A DNA stretch of 5,030 bases from Candidatus Zixiibacteriota bacterium (GCA_030591625.1 JAUVAR010000217.1:1-5030), one strand, 5' to 3'. Shown: positions 1-5,030, numbered from the stretch's first letter. Notes: a model not told the origin generated them from the sequence alone. A program made the numbers and translations.

Positions 1-53
1 AGTGCTATCTCTGATATTTTGAGACCTGAATTTCCAACATTACGATAGTTCAC
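1..53 (-). CDS. Aldo/keto reductase, N-terminal fragment (runs off left edge)
   Basis: Reading leftward from a GTG at 53-51, the sequence encodes 17 complete codons, MNYRNVGNSGLKISEIA, before the window ends. This closely resembles the opening of aldo/keto reductases of the family related to YghZ and the potassium-channel beta subunit, whose N-termini typically read M-x-Y-R-x-L-G-x-S-G-L-K-V-S-x-I. Family members are cytosolic NADPH-dependent oxidoreductases with a TIM-barrel fold that reduce aldehydes and ketones. The catalytic Asp/Tyr/Lys/His residues would lie beyond the window, so the substrate cannot be guessed. The GTG start is supported by GAGG 9 bases upstream and by the family-typical N-terminus beginning exactly there. 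The gene follows the TPR gene by 13 bases on the same strand, so the two are probably co-transcribed. The assignment rests on a short stretch, but the pattern is distinctive. Confidence 0.75.
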   Translation of the reverse strand, partial: MNYRNVGNSGLKISEIA

Positions 54-62
54 TTTATATAT

Positions 63-66
63 CCTC
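63..66 (-). promoter_or_regulatory. Ribosome binding site for the GTG-started aldo/keto reductase
   Basis: On the minus strand GAGG lies immediately after the TGA stop of the TPR gene (69-67) and 9 bases before the GTG at 53-51. It fixes the non-ATG start of the edge gene and suggests termination-reinitiation coupling with the gene upstream. Confidence 0.6.
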
Positions 67-1047
67 TCAATTTGATTCGACTAGTTTTATTCGAGCGTTG
101 ATCCCGTCCCAGACTTCTTTCCATGATTTATCAAAGCCTTCCAGTTTATATTCATCCCGGGCTCGCTTAAGAAGACTTAGTCCCTTAGCTTTATTTCCTT
201 TGGAAATTTCAATTTCACCAAGATCTTCGCAGGTCTGTCCAATAGCTGAGTGATTTCCCAATCGTTCTGCCCATGCCAGCACCGGACGTAACCATTTTTT
301 AGCTTCTTCGGGATGTCCGGCCAGACGGCTGGCCATGCCGACATGATAGTCGGCATAGAGTTTGGCAATTTCTCCGGAGTATTTCCAATGATACTCTCGT
401 GCTTTGATGTAGCACTCAAGGGCTGAGTCGAATTGTTTTTGGTCGTAGTATGTACCCGCCAGATTATTCCAAAGCGGTCCCAGCCATTCTTCGACATCAC
501 CCGCTTCGGCAGCTTCAATGCCACGTCGTCCCCATTCGATCTGTTCTTCGGGGCTTTCTGCTACAATTGCAACCATGTGGGCAGCATCAACTGTGCGCGA
601 CCAGAGACCATTCGTATTACAATAAATATACATTTCGTCGAATGTCTTGCGGGCCGAAACAAGATCATTGTCCAACCACTCATACCGACCTCGAACGCCA
701 AGATAACGAGAATATCCCATCGGGTCCGAGTCGCTCGCTTTGTCGCCGGCCTGCTTTAGAAACTTGCGTCCTTCTTCTTTTTGGTTCATTTTCAACCGAA
801 TTCGGGCTAATTGAGATAATGCTTCAACTTCCACCGACCTGTTGAACTCAGAAAGAGCGAATTTCAAAGTAGCCTGATATCCTTTATTGGCTGAATCCCA
901 GTCCGACTTTTTAAAGAGTGTATCAGCGATCTCGAGCATTTCATTAGCCGATTTAACTGAGTTAGCCATCTGGCTTCCTTTCGTCTGAATTTCCACCGCA
1001 TTCAGATTTGCAGTGAGAACCAGCAATATTATCAATATCTGGCGCAT
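67..1047 (-). CDS. Exported tetratricopeptide-repeat (TPR) protein
   Basis: This 326-residue protein is probably a periplasmic or surface-exposed scaffold made of TPR helix pairs, which usually mediate protein-protein contacts. Residues 1-17 look like a Sec signal peptide: Arg2, a hydrophobic core over residues 4-13, and a likely signal peptidase I site after Leu-Asn-Ala17. There is no lipobox cysteine. The rest is almost all alpha-helical, with TPR-like units near residues 34-67, 72-100, 113-146, 189-222, 230-262 and 268-301. The clearest unit is 189-222 (WNNLAGTYYDQKQFDSALEC and what follows). No catalytic domain is visible. The ATG start is supported by the signal peptide and by GGAGG 4 bases upstream (1056-1052), a rather short spacing. 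A good promoter lies just upstream. It heads a leftward operon with an aldo/keto reductase; no specific role can be inferred from that pairing. The TPR fold is secure, the function unknown. Confidence 0.85.
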   Translation of the reverse strand: MRQILIILLVLTANLNAVEIQTKGSQMANSVKSANEMLEIADTLFKKSDWDSANKGYQATLKFALSEFNRSVEVEALSQLARIRLKMNQKEEGRKFLKQAGDKASDSDPMGYSRYLGVRGRYEWLDNDLVSARKTFDEMYIYCNTNGLWSRTVDAAHMVAIVAESPEEQIEWGRRGIEAAEAGDVEEWLGPLWNNLAGTYYDQKQFDSALECYIKAREYHWKYSGEIAKLYADYHVGMASRLAGHPEEAKKWLRPVLAWAERLGNHSAIGQTCEDLGEIEISKGNKAKGLSLLKRARDEYKLEGFDKSWKEVWDGINARIKLVESN

Positions 1048-1071
1048 ATTGCCTCCGTAGTTTAAGATCTG

Positions 1072-1100
1072 AATATATCTAACAACATGCCTAATTTCAA
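1072..1100 (-). promoter_or_regulatory. Candidate sigma70-type promoter for the TPR/aldo-keto reductase operon
   Basis: On the minus strand, a -35 element TTGAAA (1100-1095) is followed by a 17-base spacer and a -10 element TATATT (1077-1072). Transcription would begin near 1065, giving a leader of about 18 bases before the ATG at 1047, which includes the GGAGG ribosome binding site. Both hexamers are close to consensus and the spacing is ideal. No experimental start is known. Confidence 0.6.
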
Positions 1101-1124
1101 TCTATGATAGTCGTTTTTAGCCGG

Positions 1125-1137
1125 TTTTGAGACAAAA
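1125..1137. promoter_or_regulatory. Inverted repeat midway between divergent promoters, possible operator
   Basis: TTTTG-AGA-CAAAA is a perfect 5-base inverted repeat with a 3-base centre. Its midpoint at 1131 is 31 bases from the -35 element of the leftward promoter and 33 bases from the -35 of the upstream rightward promoter. That placement would suit a shared regulator site. However, a 5-base dyad is expected by chance in AT-rich intergenic DNA, and no regulator gene is visible in the window, so this is tentative. Confidence 0.2.
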
Positions 1138-1163
1138 GAATTTATGCCTGAGTGGGGCTGTCC

Positions 1164-1192
1164 TTGACCGATCAAGCTACTCACCCTATATT
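1164..1192 (+). promoter_or_regulatory. Candidate upstream promoter (P1) of the sugar-nucleotide operon
   Basis: A -35 element TTGACC (1164-1169), a 17-base spacer and a -10 element TATATT (1187-1192) form a near-consensus sigma70-type promoter facing gmd. The predicted start is near 1199, giving a leader of about 80 bases. I saw no terminator or riboswitch-like structure in that leader. Confidence 0.55.
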
Positions 1193-1222
1193 CTATCTCC
1201 GGGAATACAAAGGCCAAGAATA

Positions 1223-1251
1223 TTGCCAACTGGCCGATATAATGGTATAAG
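1223..1251 (+). promoter_or_regulatory. Candidate proximal promoter (P2) of the sugar-nucleotide operon
   Basis: A -35 element TTGCCA (1223-1228), a 17-base spacer and a -10 element TATAAG (1246-1251) give a predicted start near 1258 and a leader of about 20 bases before the gmd ATG. A perfect TATAAT also occurs at 1238-1243 but has no -35 at a usable distance. P2 lies downstream of P1, so the operon may have tandem promoters. An inverted repeat (GGCCA at 1212-1216, TGGCC at 1231-1235) brackets the P2 -35 element. Confidence 0.45.
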
Positions 1252-1277
1252 ACAGAAAGATATAATTAAGAGGATAT

Positions 1278-2246
1278 ATGCGCGCACTTATTACAGGTAT
1301 CACCGGACAGGATGGCTCCTATCTGGCGGAGCTCCTTCTTGAGAAGGGGTACGAAGTTTTTGGAATGGTCAGAAGATCATCGACTGAGCCATTTGATCGT
1401 ATCAATAATATTCGGGACAAAGTTACGCTCGTTCAGGCCGACCTGCTTGATCAGCTTTCGATTATCAATATAGTCGAAGAACATAAACCGGATGAAATAT
1501 ACAATCTTGCCGCTCAATCATTTGTACCTACCAGTTGGAATCAACCTGTTTTAACCGCCGAGTTCAATGCTCTTGGAGTGACCAAGGTGCTTGAAGCTAT
1601 TCGGTTGGTTAACAAAAAAATAAGATTCTACCAGGCTTCATCGTCTGAAATGTTTGGCAAAGTGCAGGAAGTTCCTCAAACTGAGAACACTCCATTCTAC
1701 CCTCGTTCACCTTATGGGGTGACCAAAGTTTACGGTCATTGGATTACAGTTAACTATCGTGAGTCGTACGATATTCATGCCACCTCAGGTATTTTGTTCA
1801 ATCATGAATCACCTCGTCGTGGTCTTGAATTTGTAACTCGCAAAATTACCGATGGTGCCTCCAAAATCAAACTTGGTTTTGCCGATAAACTTGCTCTTGG
1901 TAATCTTGATGCCAAACGTGACTGGGGTTTTGCCGGTGACTATGTGCGTTCGATGTGGATGATGCTCCAGCAGGATACTTCTGATAGCTACGTTGTTGCA
2001 ACGGGTGAAACTCATTCGGTTGAAGAATTCGTTCAAGCATCATTTGCTCATCTTGATCTCGACTACAAAGATTATGTTATAACTGACCCTCGCTTTGTCC
2101 GCCCGGCAGAAGTTGATCTTCTATTGGGTGATCCCACTAAGGCTCGTGAAAAACTCGGATGGGAACCACAGGTGACATTCAAACAATTAGTATCAATGAT
2201 GGTTGATGCTGACATGGCAAGGCTCATCGATAAAACTGCCGGATGA
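1278..2246 (+). CDS. gmd: GDP-mannose 4,6-dehydratase
   Basis: Gmd converts GDP-D-mannose to GDP-4-keto-6-deoxy-D-mannose in the cytosol, the branch point to GDP-D-rhamnose, GDP-L-fucose and GDP-perosamine. The 322-residue protein is a complete extended short-chain dehydrogenase of the shorter Gmd type. Residues 4-13 carry the NADP-binding glycine motif (Gly7, Gly10, Gly13) in the diagnostic context LITGITGQDGSYLAE. Arg32-Arg33-Ser-Ser is typical of Gmd and of NADP(H) preference. The catalytic residues are Ser122 (Thr in E. coli Gmd), Glu124, Tyr146 and Lys150 of YGVTK. Further signature blocks are NHESPRRG (175-182), LGNLDAKRDWGFAGDYV (207-223) and the GDP-contacting RPAEVD (275-280). The ATG is set by the glycine motif at the very N-terminus and by AAGAGG 4 bases upstream. 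It is the first gene of the operon and overlaps the next by 4 bases. The choice of partner enzyme points to D-rhamnose as the end product. Identification is very secure. Confidence 0.96.
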   Translation: MRALITGITGQDGSYLAELLLEKGYEVFGMVRRSSTEPFDRINNIRDKVTLVQADLLDQLSIINIVEEHKPDEIYNLAAQSFVPTSWNQPVLTAEFNALGVTKVLEAIRLVNKKIRFYQASSSEMFGKVQEVPQTENTPFYPRSPYGVTKVYGHWITVNYRESYDIHATSGILFNHESPRRGLEFVTRKITDGASKIKLGFADKLALGNLDAKRDWGFAGDYVRSMWMMLQQDTSDSYVVATGETHSVEEFVQASFAHLDLDYKDYVITDPRFVRPAEVDLLLGDPTKAREKLGWEPQVTFKQLVSMMVDADMARLIDKTAG

Positions 2247-3211
2247 AAAAAAAACGCGCATACATAAGAGGAATTGCAGGGTTTGCAGGTTCATATCTCG
2301 CTCAGGAACTACTTGAAGCAGGGTATAAAGTTTCCGGTTCACTGCTTGAAAATGAATCTCGCAAGAATATCGAAGACTTAGAGGCCGATCTCGACCTCGT
2401 ATCTCTTGATATTTTAAATCTTGGTAACTGCCAGGCAGTCTTACACAAAATGAAACCGGATGTTATTTTTCATCTGGCCGCTATTGCCTCTGTAGGCAGG
2501 TCGTTTGATCAAGAATCACTCACTCTTGCCGTCAATTTTCAGGGTACACTCAATATGCTCGAATCGGCTCGTCAATTGAGAAGACTCGATTCATTCCTTT
2601 TTGTCAGTTCGGCCGACTGCTATGGTCTGTTCACTCCCCAAAACAAGACTCTGACCGAAGATCAACCGCTCGCACCAATATCACCCTATGGCATTGCCAA
2701 AGCGGCAGCCGAGCAAGCAACGCTTTATTACCATCGACAACATTCCTTACCCGCAAAGGTAGCCAGATCGTTCAATCACTCAGGCCCTCGCCAGAGCGAT
2801 TCTTTTGTAATTCCTGATTTTGCTCGACAGATTGCGCTTATCGAACATCGGCTCAGGAAACCGCTTATGAGAGTTGGTGACTTAAGTGCAAAACGTGATT
2901 TCTCCGATGTCCGTGATATTATAAAGGGTTATCGGCTTATTACCGAAAAAGCAGCTCCGGGAGAGATATTCCAACTTTGTTCGGGGAAAGCAGTTTCGAT
3001 TGCTTCAATCCTTAAAAAACTGTTATCATTATCCGAAAATAATATCAAAGTAGAAACAGACCCCAAGAGATTGCGCAAAGCAGACCTTCCTGTCCTGCGA
3101 GGAAGCAACAGCAAAGCAAAAAGATTACTTAGATTTGAAAATAGATATAGTTTGAGGGATACCCTCAAAGATACGCTCGATTACTGGCGAACTGAAATCG
3201 CCAACAGCTAA
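2243..3211 (+). CDS. rmd: GDP-6-deoxy-D-mannose reductase (Rmd-like)
   Basis: This NAD(P)-dependent sugar-nucleotide reductase probably reduces the C4 keto group of the Gmd product to give GDP-D-rhamnose in the cytosol. The 322-residue extended SDR has a glycine motif (Gly10, Gly13, Gly16), Ser122/Ser123, and the catalytic pair Tyr149 and Lys153 in YGIAK. Blocks that favour Rmd over GDP-fucose synthase or simple epimerases are FNHSGPRQ (177-184), FVIPDFARQIA (188-198), VGDLSAKRDFSDVRD (211-225), CSGKAVSI (246-253), DPKRLRKADLP (273-283) and a C-terminal TLDYWR (311-316). Two departures from consensus stand out. Arg9 replaces the usual Thr before the glycine motif, and the usual Gly-Trp near residue 297 is absent (LLRFENRYSL). 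The start codon overlaps the gmd stop (ATGA) and no strong Shine-Dalgarno is visible, so translation is probably coupled to gmd. A run of nine A follows the ATG. Product stereochemistry is inferred from family motifs and the gmd neighbour. Confidence 0.85.
   Translation: MKKKRAYIRGIAGFAGSYLAQELLEAGYKVSGSLLENESRKNIEDLEADLDLVSLDILNLGNCQAVLHKMKPDVIFHLAAIASVGRSFDQESLTLAVNFQGTLNMLESARQLRRLDSFLFVSSADCYGLFTPQNKTLTEDQPLAPISPYGIAKAAAEQATLYYHRQHSLPAKVARSFNHSGPRQSDSFVIPDFARQIALIEHRLRKPLMRVGDLSAKRDFSDVRDIIKGYRLITEKAAPGEIFQLCSGKAVSIASILKKLLSLSENNIKVETDPKRLRKADLPVLRGSNSKAKRLLRFENRYSLRDTLKDTLDYWRTEIANS
2246..2254 (+). repeat. A9 homopolymer at the gmd/rmd junction
   Basis: Nine consecutive A bases begin at the last base of the gmd stop TGA and run through codons 2-4 (Lys-Lys-Lys) of the Rmd-like gene. 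A gain or loss of one base would leave gmd intact but shift the reading frame of the downstream gene within its first five codons. Confidence 0.9.
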
Positions 3212-3221
3212 AGTATATTAC

Positions 3222-3227
3222 GGAGAG
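3222..3227 (+). promoter_or_regulatory. Ribosome binding site of the UDP-GlcNAc dehydrogenase gene
   Basis: GGAGAG lies 7 bases before the ATG at 3235, in the 23-base gap after the Rmd-like gene. It supports the upstream start and therefore the basic, lysine-rich N-terminal extension of the dehydrogenase. Confidence 0.7.
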
Positions 3228-3234
3228 TTTAAAT

Positions 3235-4575
3235 ATGCCAAGCAGACCAAAAAAGAAAAAAAGCAGCGAACCTGTTTTGATCTCAAGAATCAATGATCGG
3301 AAAGTTACTGCCGGTGTAATAGGCTTGGGTTATGTTGGCCTGCCACTCGCAATGGTTCTGGTTGATGTGGGCTTCACCGTTATCGGGTTCGATATTAGTA
3401 AAGCAAAAGTTAAGTTGTTAAACTCCGGTAAGTCGGACATTGATGATATCCCGGATAAAGTTGTTAGAGACGCTATCAAGTCGGGCAAGTTCATCGCTAC
3501 CGACAAGCCGGCCGAAATGGCCAAAATGGATACTATCTCAGTATGTGTGCCAACTCCGCTCTCAAAAACCAAAGACCCCGATGTAAGCTATATCCTTGCA
3601 GCGATGGGTTGGGTGAAGCAATATCTGAAAAAAGGTGCACTCGTCGTCTTGGAATCAACAACGTACCCGGGCACTACCGAGGACTTGATCCTGCCTCTTT
3701 TGCAGGAAGGGAAACGAAAAGCAGGGAAAGATTTCTACCTGGCGTTTTCTCCCGAACGAGTTGATCCCGGGAACAAAAAATACACAACCCAAAATACACC
3801 CCGTGTTGTTGGTGGCATAACAGCTGACTGTACTCAGGTTGCAAAATGTTTCTACGAACAAACAATTCCAAATGTTTATCCAGTCTCATCAACACAAGCT
3901 GCCGAAATGGTCAAGCTTTTGGAAAACACCTTCCGTTCTGTTAATATCGGATTGGTCAATGAAGTTGCTGTCATGTGTCGCCGGCTCGGTATTAATGTTT
4001 GGGAAATCATAGATGCTGCCGCCACTAAACCGTTTGGTTTTATGCCATTCTATCCCGGTCCTGGATTGGGTGGACATTGCATTCCTATAGATCCGCACTA
4101 TCTTTCATGGAAATTAAAATCGCTCAATTACTATGCACGTTTTATTGAACTTGCCGGTGAAATGAATTCAGCTATGCCTGAGTGGGTGGTTGATAGAATC
4201 AGTGCATTCATGAATGATCGATTCGCCAAAGCAGTTAACAAAAGCTCAATCCTTTTACTCGGAATTGCATACAAAAAAGATATTCAGGATATTCGCGAAT
4301 CTCCCGCCCTCGATGTTTACAAACTTCTTGAGGACAGGGGAGCCAGAGTAAAGTTCAACGACCCTCATGTAGATAGTTTCAGATGGAAAGATGGAATTAA
4401 CCGTTCGACCAAACTGACTACCCAGCTTATTGCCAAAGCTGACTTAGTTGTTATCCTCACAGATCATTCTGATTTCGATTACCAATGGATTGTGAATAAT
4501 GCAGTTGCAGTTTTTGATACCCGAAATGCAACCAAATTGGTCAAAAAGAACCGTCAGAAAATCGAACTATTGTAA
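3235..4575 (+). CDS. wbpA: UDP-N-acetyl-D-glucosamine 6-dehydrogenase (WbpA type)
   Basis: This cytosolic enzyme performs two successive NAD+-dependent oxidations at C6, turning UDP-GlcNAc into UDP-GlcNAc-uronic acid, a precursor for O-antigen or capsule. The 446 residues show the full three-domain UDP-sugar dehydrogenase layout. The N-terminal Rossmann domain has GLGYVG at 30-35 and ESTTYPGT at 140-147, followed by FSPERVDPG (171-179). The middle dimerisation domain has Lys227 in EMVKLLENTFR. The active-site loop GPGLGGHCIPIDPHYLSWK (275-293) contains the nucleophile Cys282 and Asp286. The C-terminal UDP-binding domain has GIAYKKDIQDIRESPA (343-358) and LTDHSDF (408-414). The HCIPIDPHYLSWK form of the loop is characteristic of the WbpA/UDP-GlcNAc group rather than UDP-glucose dehydrogenases. 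A related WbpO/TviB-type UDP-GalNAc specificity cannot be excluded. Residues 1-11 are unusually basic (PKKKK). It is the last gene of the operon, directly before a terminator. Confidence 0.9.
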   Translation: MPSRPKKKKSSEPVLISRINDRKVTAGVIGLGYVGLPLAMVLVDVGFTVIGFDISKAKVKLLNSGKSDIDDIPDKVVRDAIKSGKFIATDKPAEMAKMDTISVCVPTPLSKTKDPDVSYILAAMGWVKQYLKKGALVVLESTTYPGTTEDLILPLLQEGKRKAGKDFYLAFSPERVDPGNKKYTTQNTPRVVGGITADCTQVAKCFYEQTIPNVYPVSSTQAAEMVKLLENTFRSVNIGLVNEVAVMCRRLGINVWEIIDAAATKPFGFMPFYPGPGLGGHCIPIDPHYLSWKLKSLNYYARFIELAGEMNSAMPEWVVDRISAFMNDRFAKAVNKSSILLLGIAYKKDIQDIRESPALDVYKLLEDRGARVKFNDPHVDSFRWKDGINRSTKLTTQLIAKADLVVILTDHSDFDYQWIVNNAVAVFDTRNATKLVKKNRQKIELL

Positions 4576-4599
4576 GTTTTTTAAAGCCTGAATTCAAAG

Positions 4600-4628
4600 C
4601 CGGACAATTCCTTTGTCCGGTTTTTTTT
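4600..4628 (+). terminator. Intrinsic terminator of the sugar-nucleotide operon
   Basis: CCGGACAA (4600-4607), a 5-base loop (4608-4612) and TTGTCCGG (4613-4620) form a perfect 8-base-pair stem, followed directly by eight T (4621-4628). It starts 25 bases after the dehydrogenase stop codon and should end the three-gene transcript, separating it from the next gene. Confidence 0.93.
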
Positions 4629-4680
4629 ATCTCTCATATTCTACTAATTAAGAAGCTAAATATGCCGAAAATAGGGGGAT

Positions 4681-4685
4681 AGGAG
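4681..4685 (+). promoter_or_regulatory. Ribosome binding site of the right-edge gene
   Basis: AGGAG lies 8 bases before the ATG at 4694. It selects this start over the in-frame Met14 codon (4733), which has no comparable site upstream. Confidence 0.75.
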
Positions 4686-4693
4686 TTACTACA

Positions 4694-5030
4694 ATGGATG
4701 CACACGAACTACAGAAAAAAGAGATACAAAGGATGCAGGACTTCCGTCTTATCCTTAGAGATCTCCTTAAAGTTATAAAAGTAGTTTCGCTCTATCCAGA
4801 GAACAATCCTCTACCGCAATCGCTCAAAAGAACGTTTTCCGAAAAACTTGAAGAACTCGCGACCGAACATGGTGAGACCTGCCTGATCATTCAAAAAACA
4901 TGTCTTACCTTAGATGGCGAAATTGTCTTTACAGATAAATCTAAGGAAGAATCATTAGCAGCACTCTTTTTCGATGCTGGCATTACTAAGTTGATTTTCA
5001 AAGAAGGTCTCGATGTTATAGAAATTTACA
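4694..5030 (+). CDS. Unidentified protein, N-terminal part, possibly HEAT-repeat or HD-domain type (runs off right edge)
   Basis: The frame is open for 112 codons to the window end, with a strong AGGAG site before its ATG. The visible part is charged and mostly helical at first (residues 1-60), with no signal peptide or membrane segment, so it is probably cytosolic. The pattern LYPENNP (33-39), then an amphipathic helix with KLEELATEHGE (51-61), a beta-like stretch ending in LDGEIVF (73-79), and then KEESLAALFFDAGITKLIFKEGL (start Lys84, end Leu106) resembles the leader region I associate with large bacterial proteins carrying HEAT repeats or HD-GYP-type domains. Those domains would lie outside the window, so the function is not established. 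It follows the terminator and is probably a separate transcription unit, although I found no convincing promoter in 4629-4680. Confidence 0.7.
   Translation, partial: MDAHELQKKEIQRMQDFRLILRDLLKVIKVVSLYPENNPLPQSLKRTFSEKLEELATEHGETCLIIQKTCLTLDGEIVFTDKSKEESLAALFFDAGITKLIFKEGLDVIEIY

Noticed and set aside
433..845. Plus-strand open frames of 108 and 131 codons opposite the TPR gene
   Set aside because: They lie antisense to a well-supported signal-peptide/TPR gene, have no credible ribosome binding site, and their translations show no recognisable family pattern.
1143..1156. 14-base direct repeat (TATGCCTGAGTGGG) shared with 4173-4186
   Set aside because: One copy is intergenic, the other encodes conserved-looking residues of the dehydrogenase. 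There are only two copies and no flanking similarity; a match this long is uncommon but possible by chance in 5 kb.
1199..1277. Riboswitch or attenuator in the gmd leader
   Set aside because: The leader from P1 is only about 80 bases, has no stable stem followed by a T-run, and no recognisable aptamer pattern.
1127..1342. Plus-strand 71-codon open frame across the divergent region into gmd
   Set aside because: It covers the promoter candidates and overlaps gmd in another frame, and its product is low-complexity with no motif.
1809..2036. Minus-strand open frame inside gmd, and similar antisense or out-of-frame ones within the Rmd-like and dehydrogenase genes
   Set aside because: They are shadows of strongly conserved coding sequence, with no initiation signals or family resemblance.
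2232..2260. Programmed frameshift fusing Gmd to the Rmd-like protein
   Set aside because: The A tract begins at the last base of the gmd stop codon, so a ribosome reaches the stop before the slippery run. The ATGA overlap is ordinary translational coupling.
4613..4640. Promoter for the right-edge gene: TTGTCC, 16 bases, CATATT
   Set aside because: The -35 would be part of the terminator stem, the -10 is poor, and no better pair was found between 4629 and 4680.
1..5030. Mobile element, CRISPR, toxin-antitoxin or defence system
   Set aside because: No terminal inverted repeats, target duplications, regularly spaced repeats, transposase, recombinase or nuclease motifs were seen on either strand.

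Overview
The window comes from a bacterial genome of moderate G+C. The TPR gene has a cleavable Sec-type signal peptide, and the central genes make sugar nucleotides of the kind used for LPS or other surface glycans. Together these suggest a Gram-negative (diderm) host. The taxon cannot be fixed from the sequence; an uncultured candidate-phylum or deltaproteobacterial-type lineage is only a guess.

Layout: (1) Positions 1-1047 hold a leftward operon. It starts with an exported TPR-repeat protein (67-1047, minus), followed after 13 bases by the first 17 codons of an aldo/keto reductase that runs off the left edge (1-53, minus, GTG start). (2) Positions 1048-1277 are a 230-base divergent regulatory region. 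It has one sigma70-type promoter candidate facing left and two facing right, all with 17-base spacers, and a small inverted repeat midway between the outer two. (3) Positions 1278-4575 are a rightward three-gene operon: gmd (GDP-mannose 4,6-dehydratase), an rmd-like GDP-6-deoxy-mannose reductase overlapping it by 4 bases (ATGA), and a WbpA-type UDP-N-acetylglucosamine 6-dehydrogenase 23 bases further on. A clear intrinsic terminator at 4600-4628 closes the operon. (4) From 4694 a new rightward gene with a strong ribosome binding site runs off the right edge. Its N-terminus resembles the leader region seen in some HEAT-repeat or HD-domain proteins, and it is named only tentatively.

The central operon supplies two activated sugars. 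Gmd converts GDP-D-mannose to GDP-4-keto-6-deoxy-D-mannose, and the Rmd-like enzyme reduces that to GDP-D-rhamnose. The third enzyme oxidises UDP-GlcNAc to UDP-GlcNAc-uronic acid. There are no glycosyltransferases, aminotransferases, polymerases or exporters in the window, so this is a precursor-supply module for a surface polysaccharide assembled elsewhere.

I found no CRISPR array, mobile element, tRNA, rRNA or convincing new biological system. The most useful observations are the two edge genes, the promoter architecture of the divergent region, the A9 tract at the gmd/rmd junction, and departures from consensus in the Rmd-like protein.
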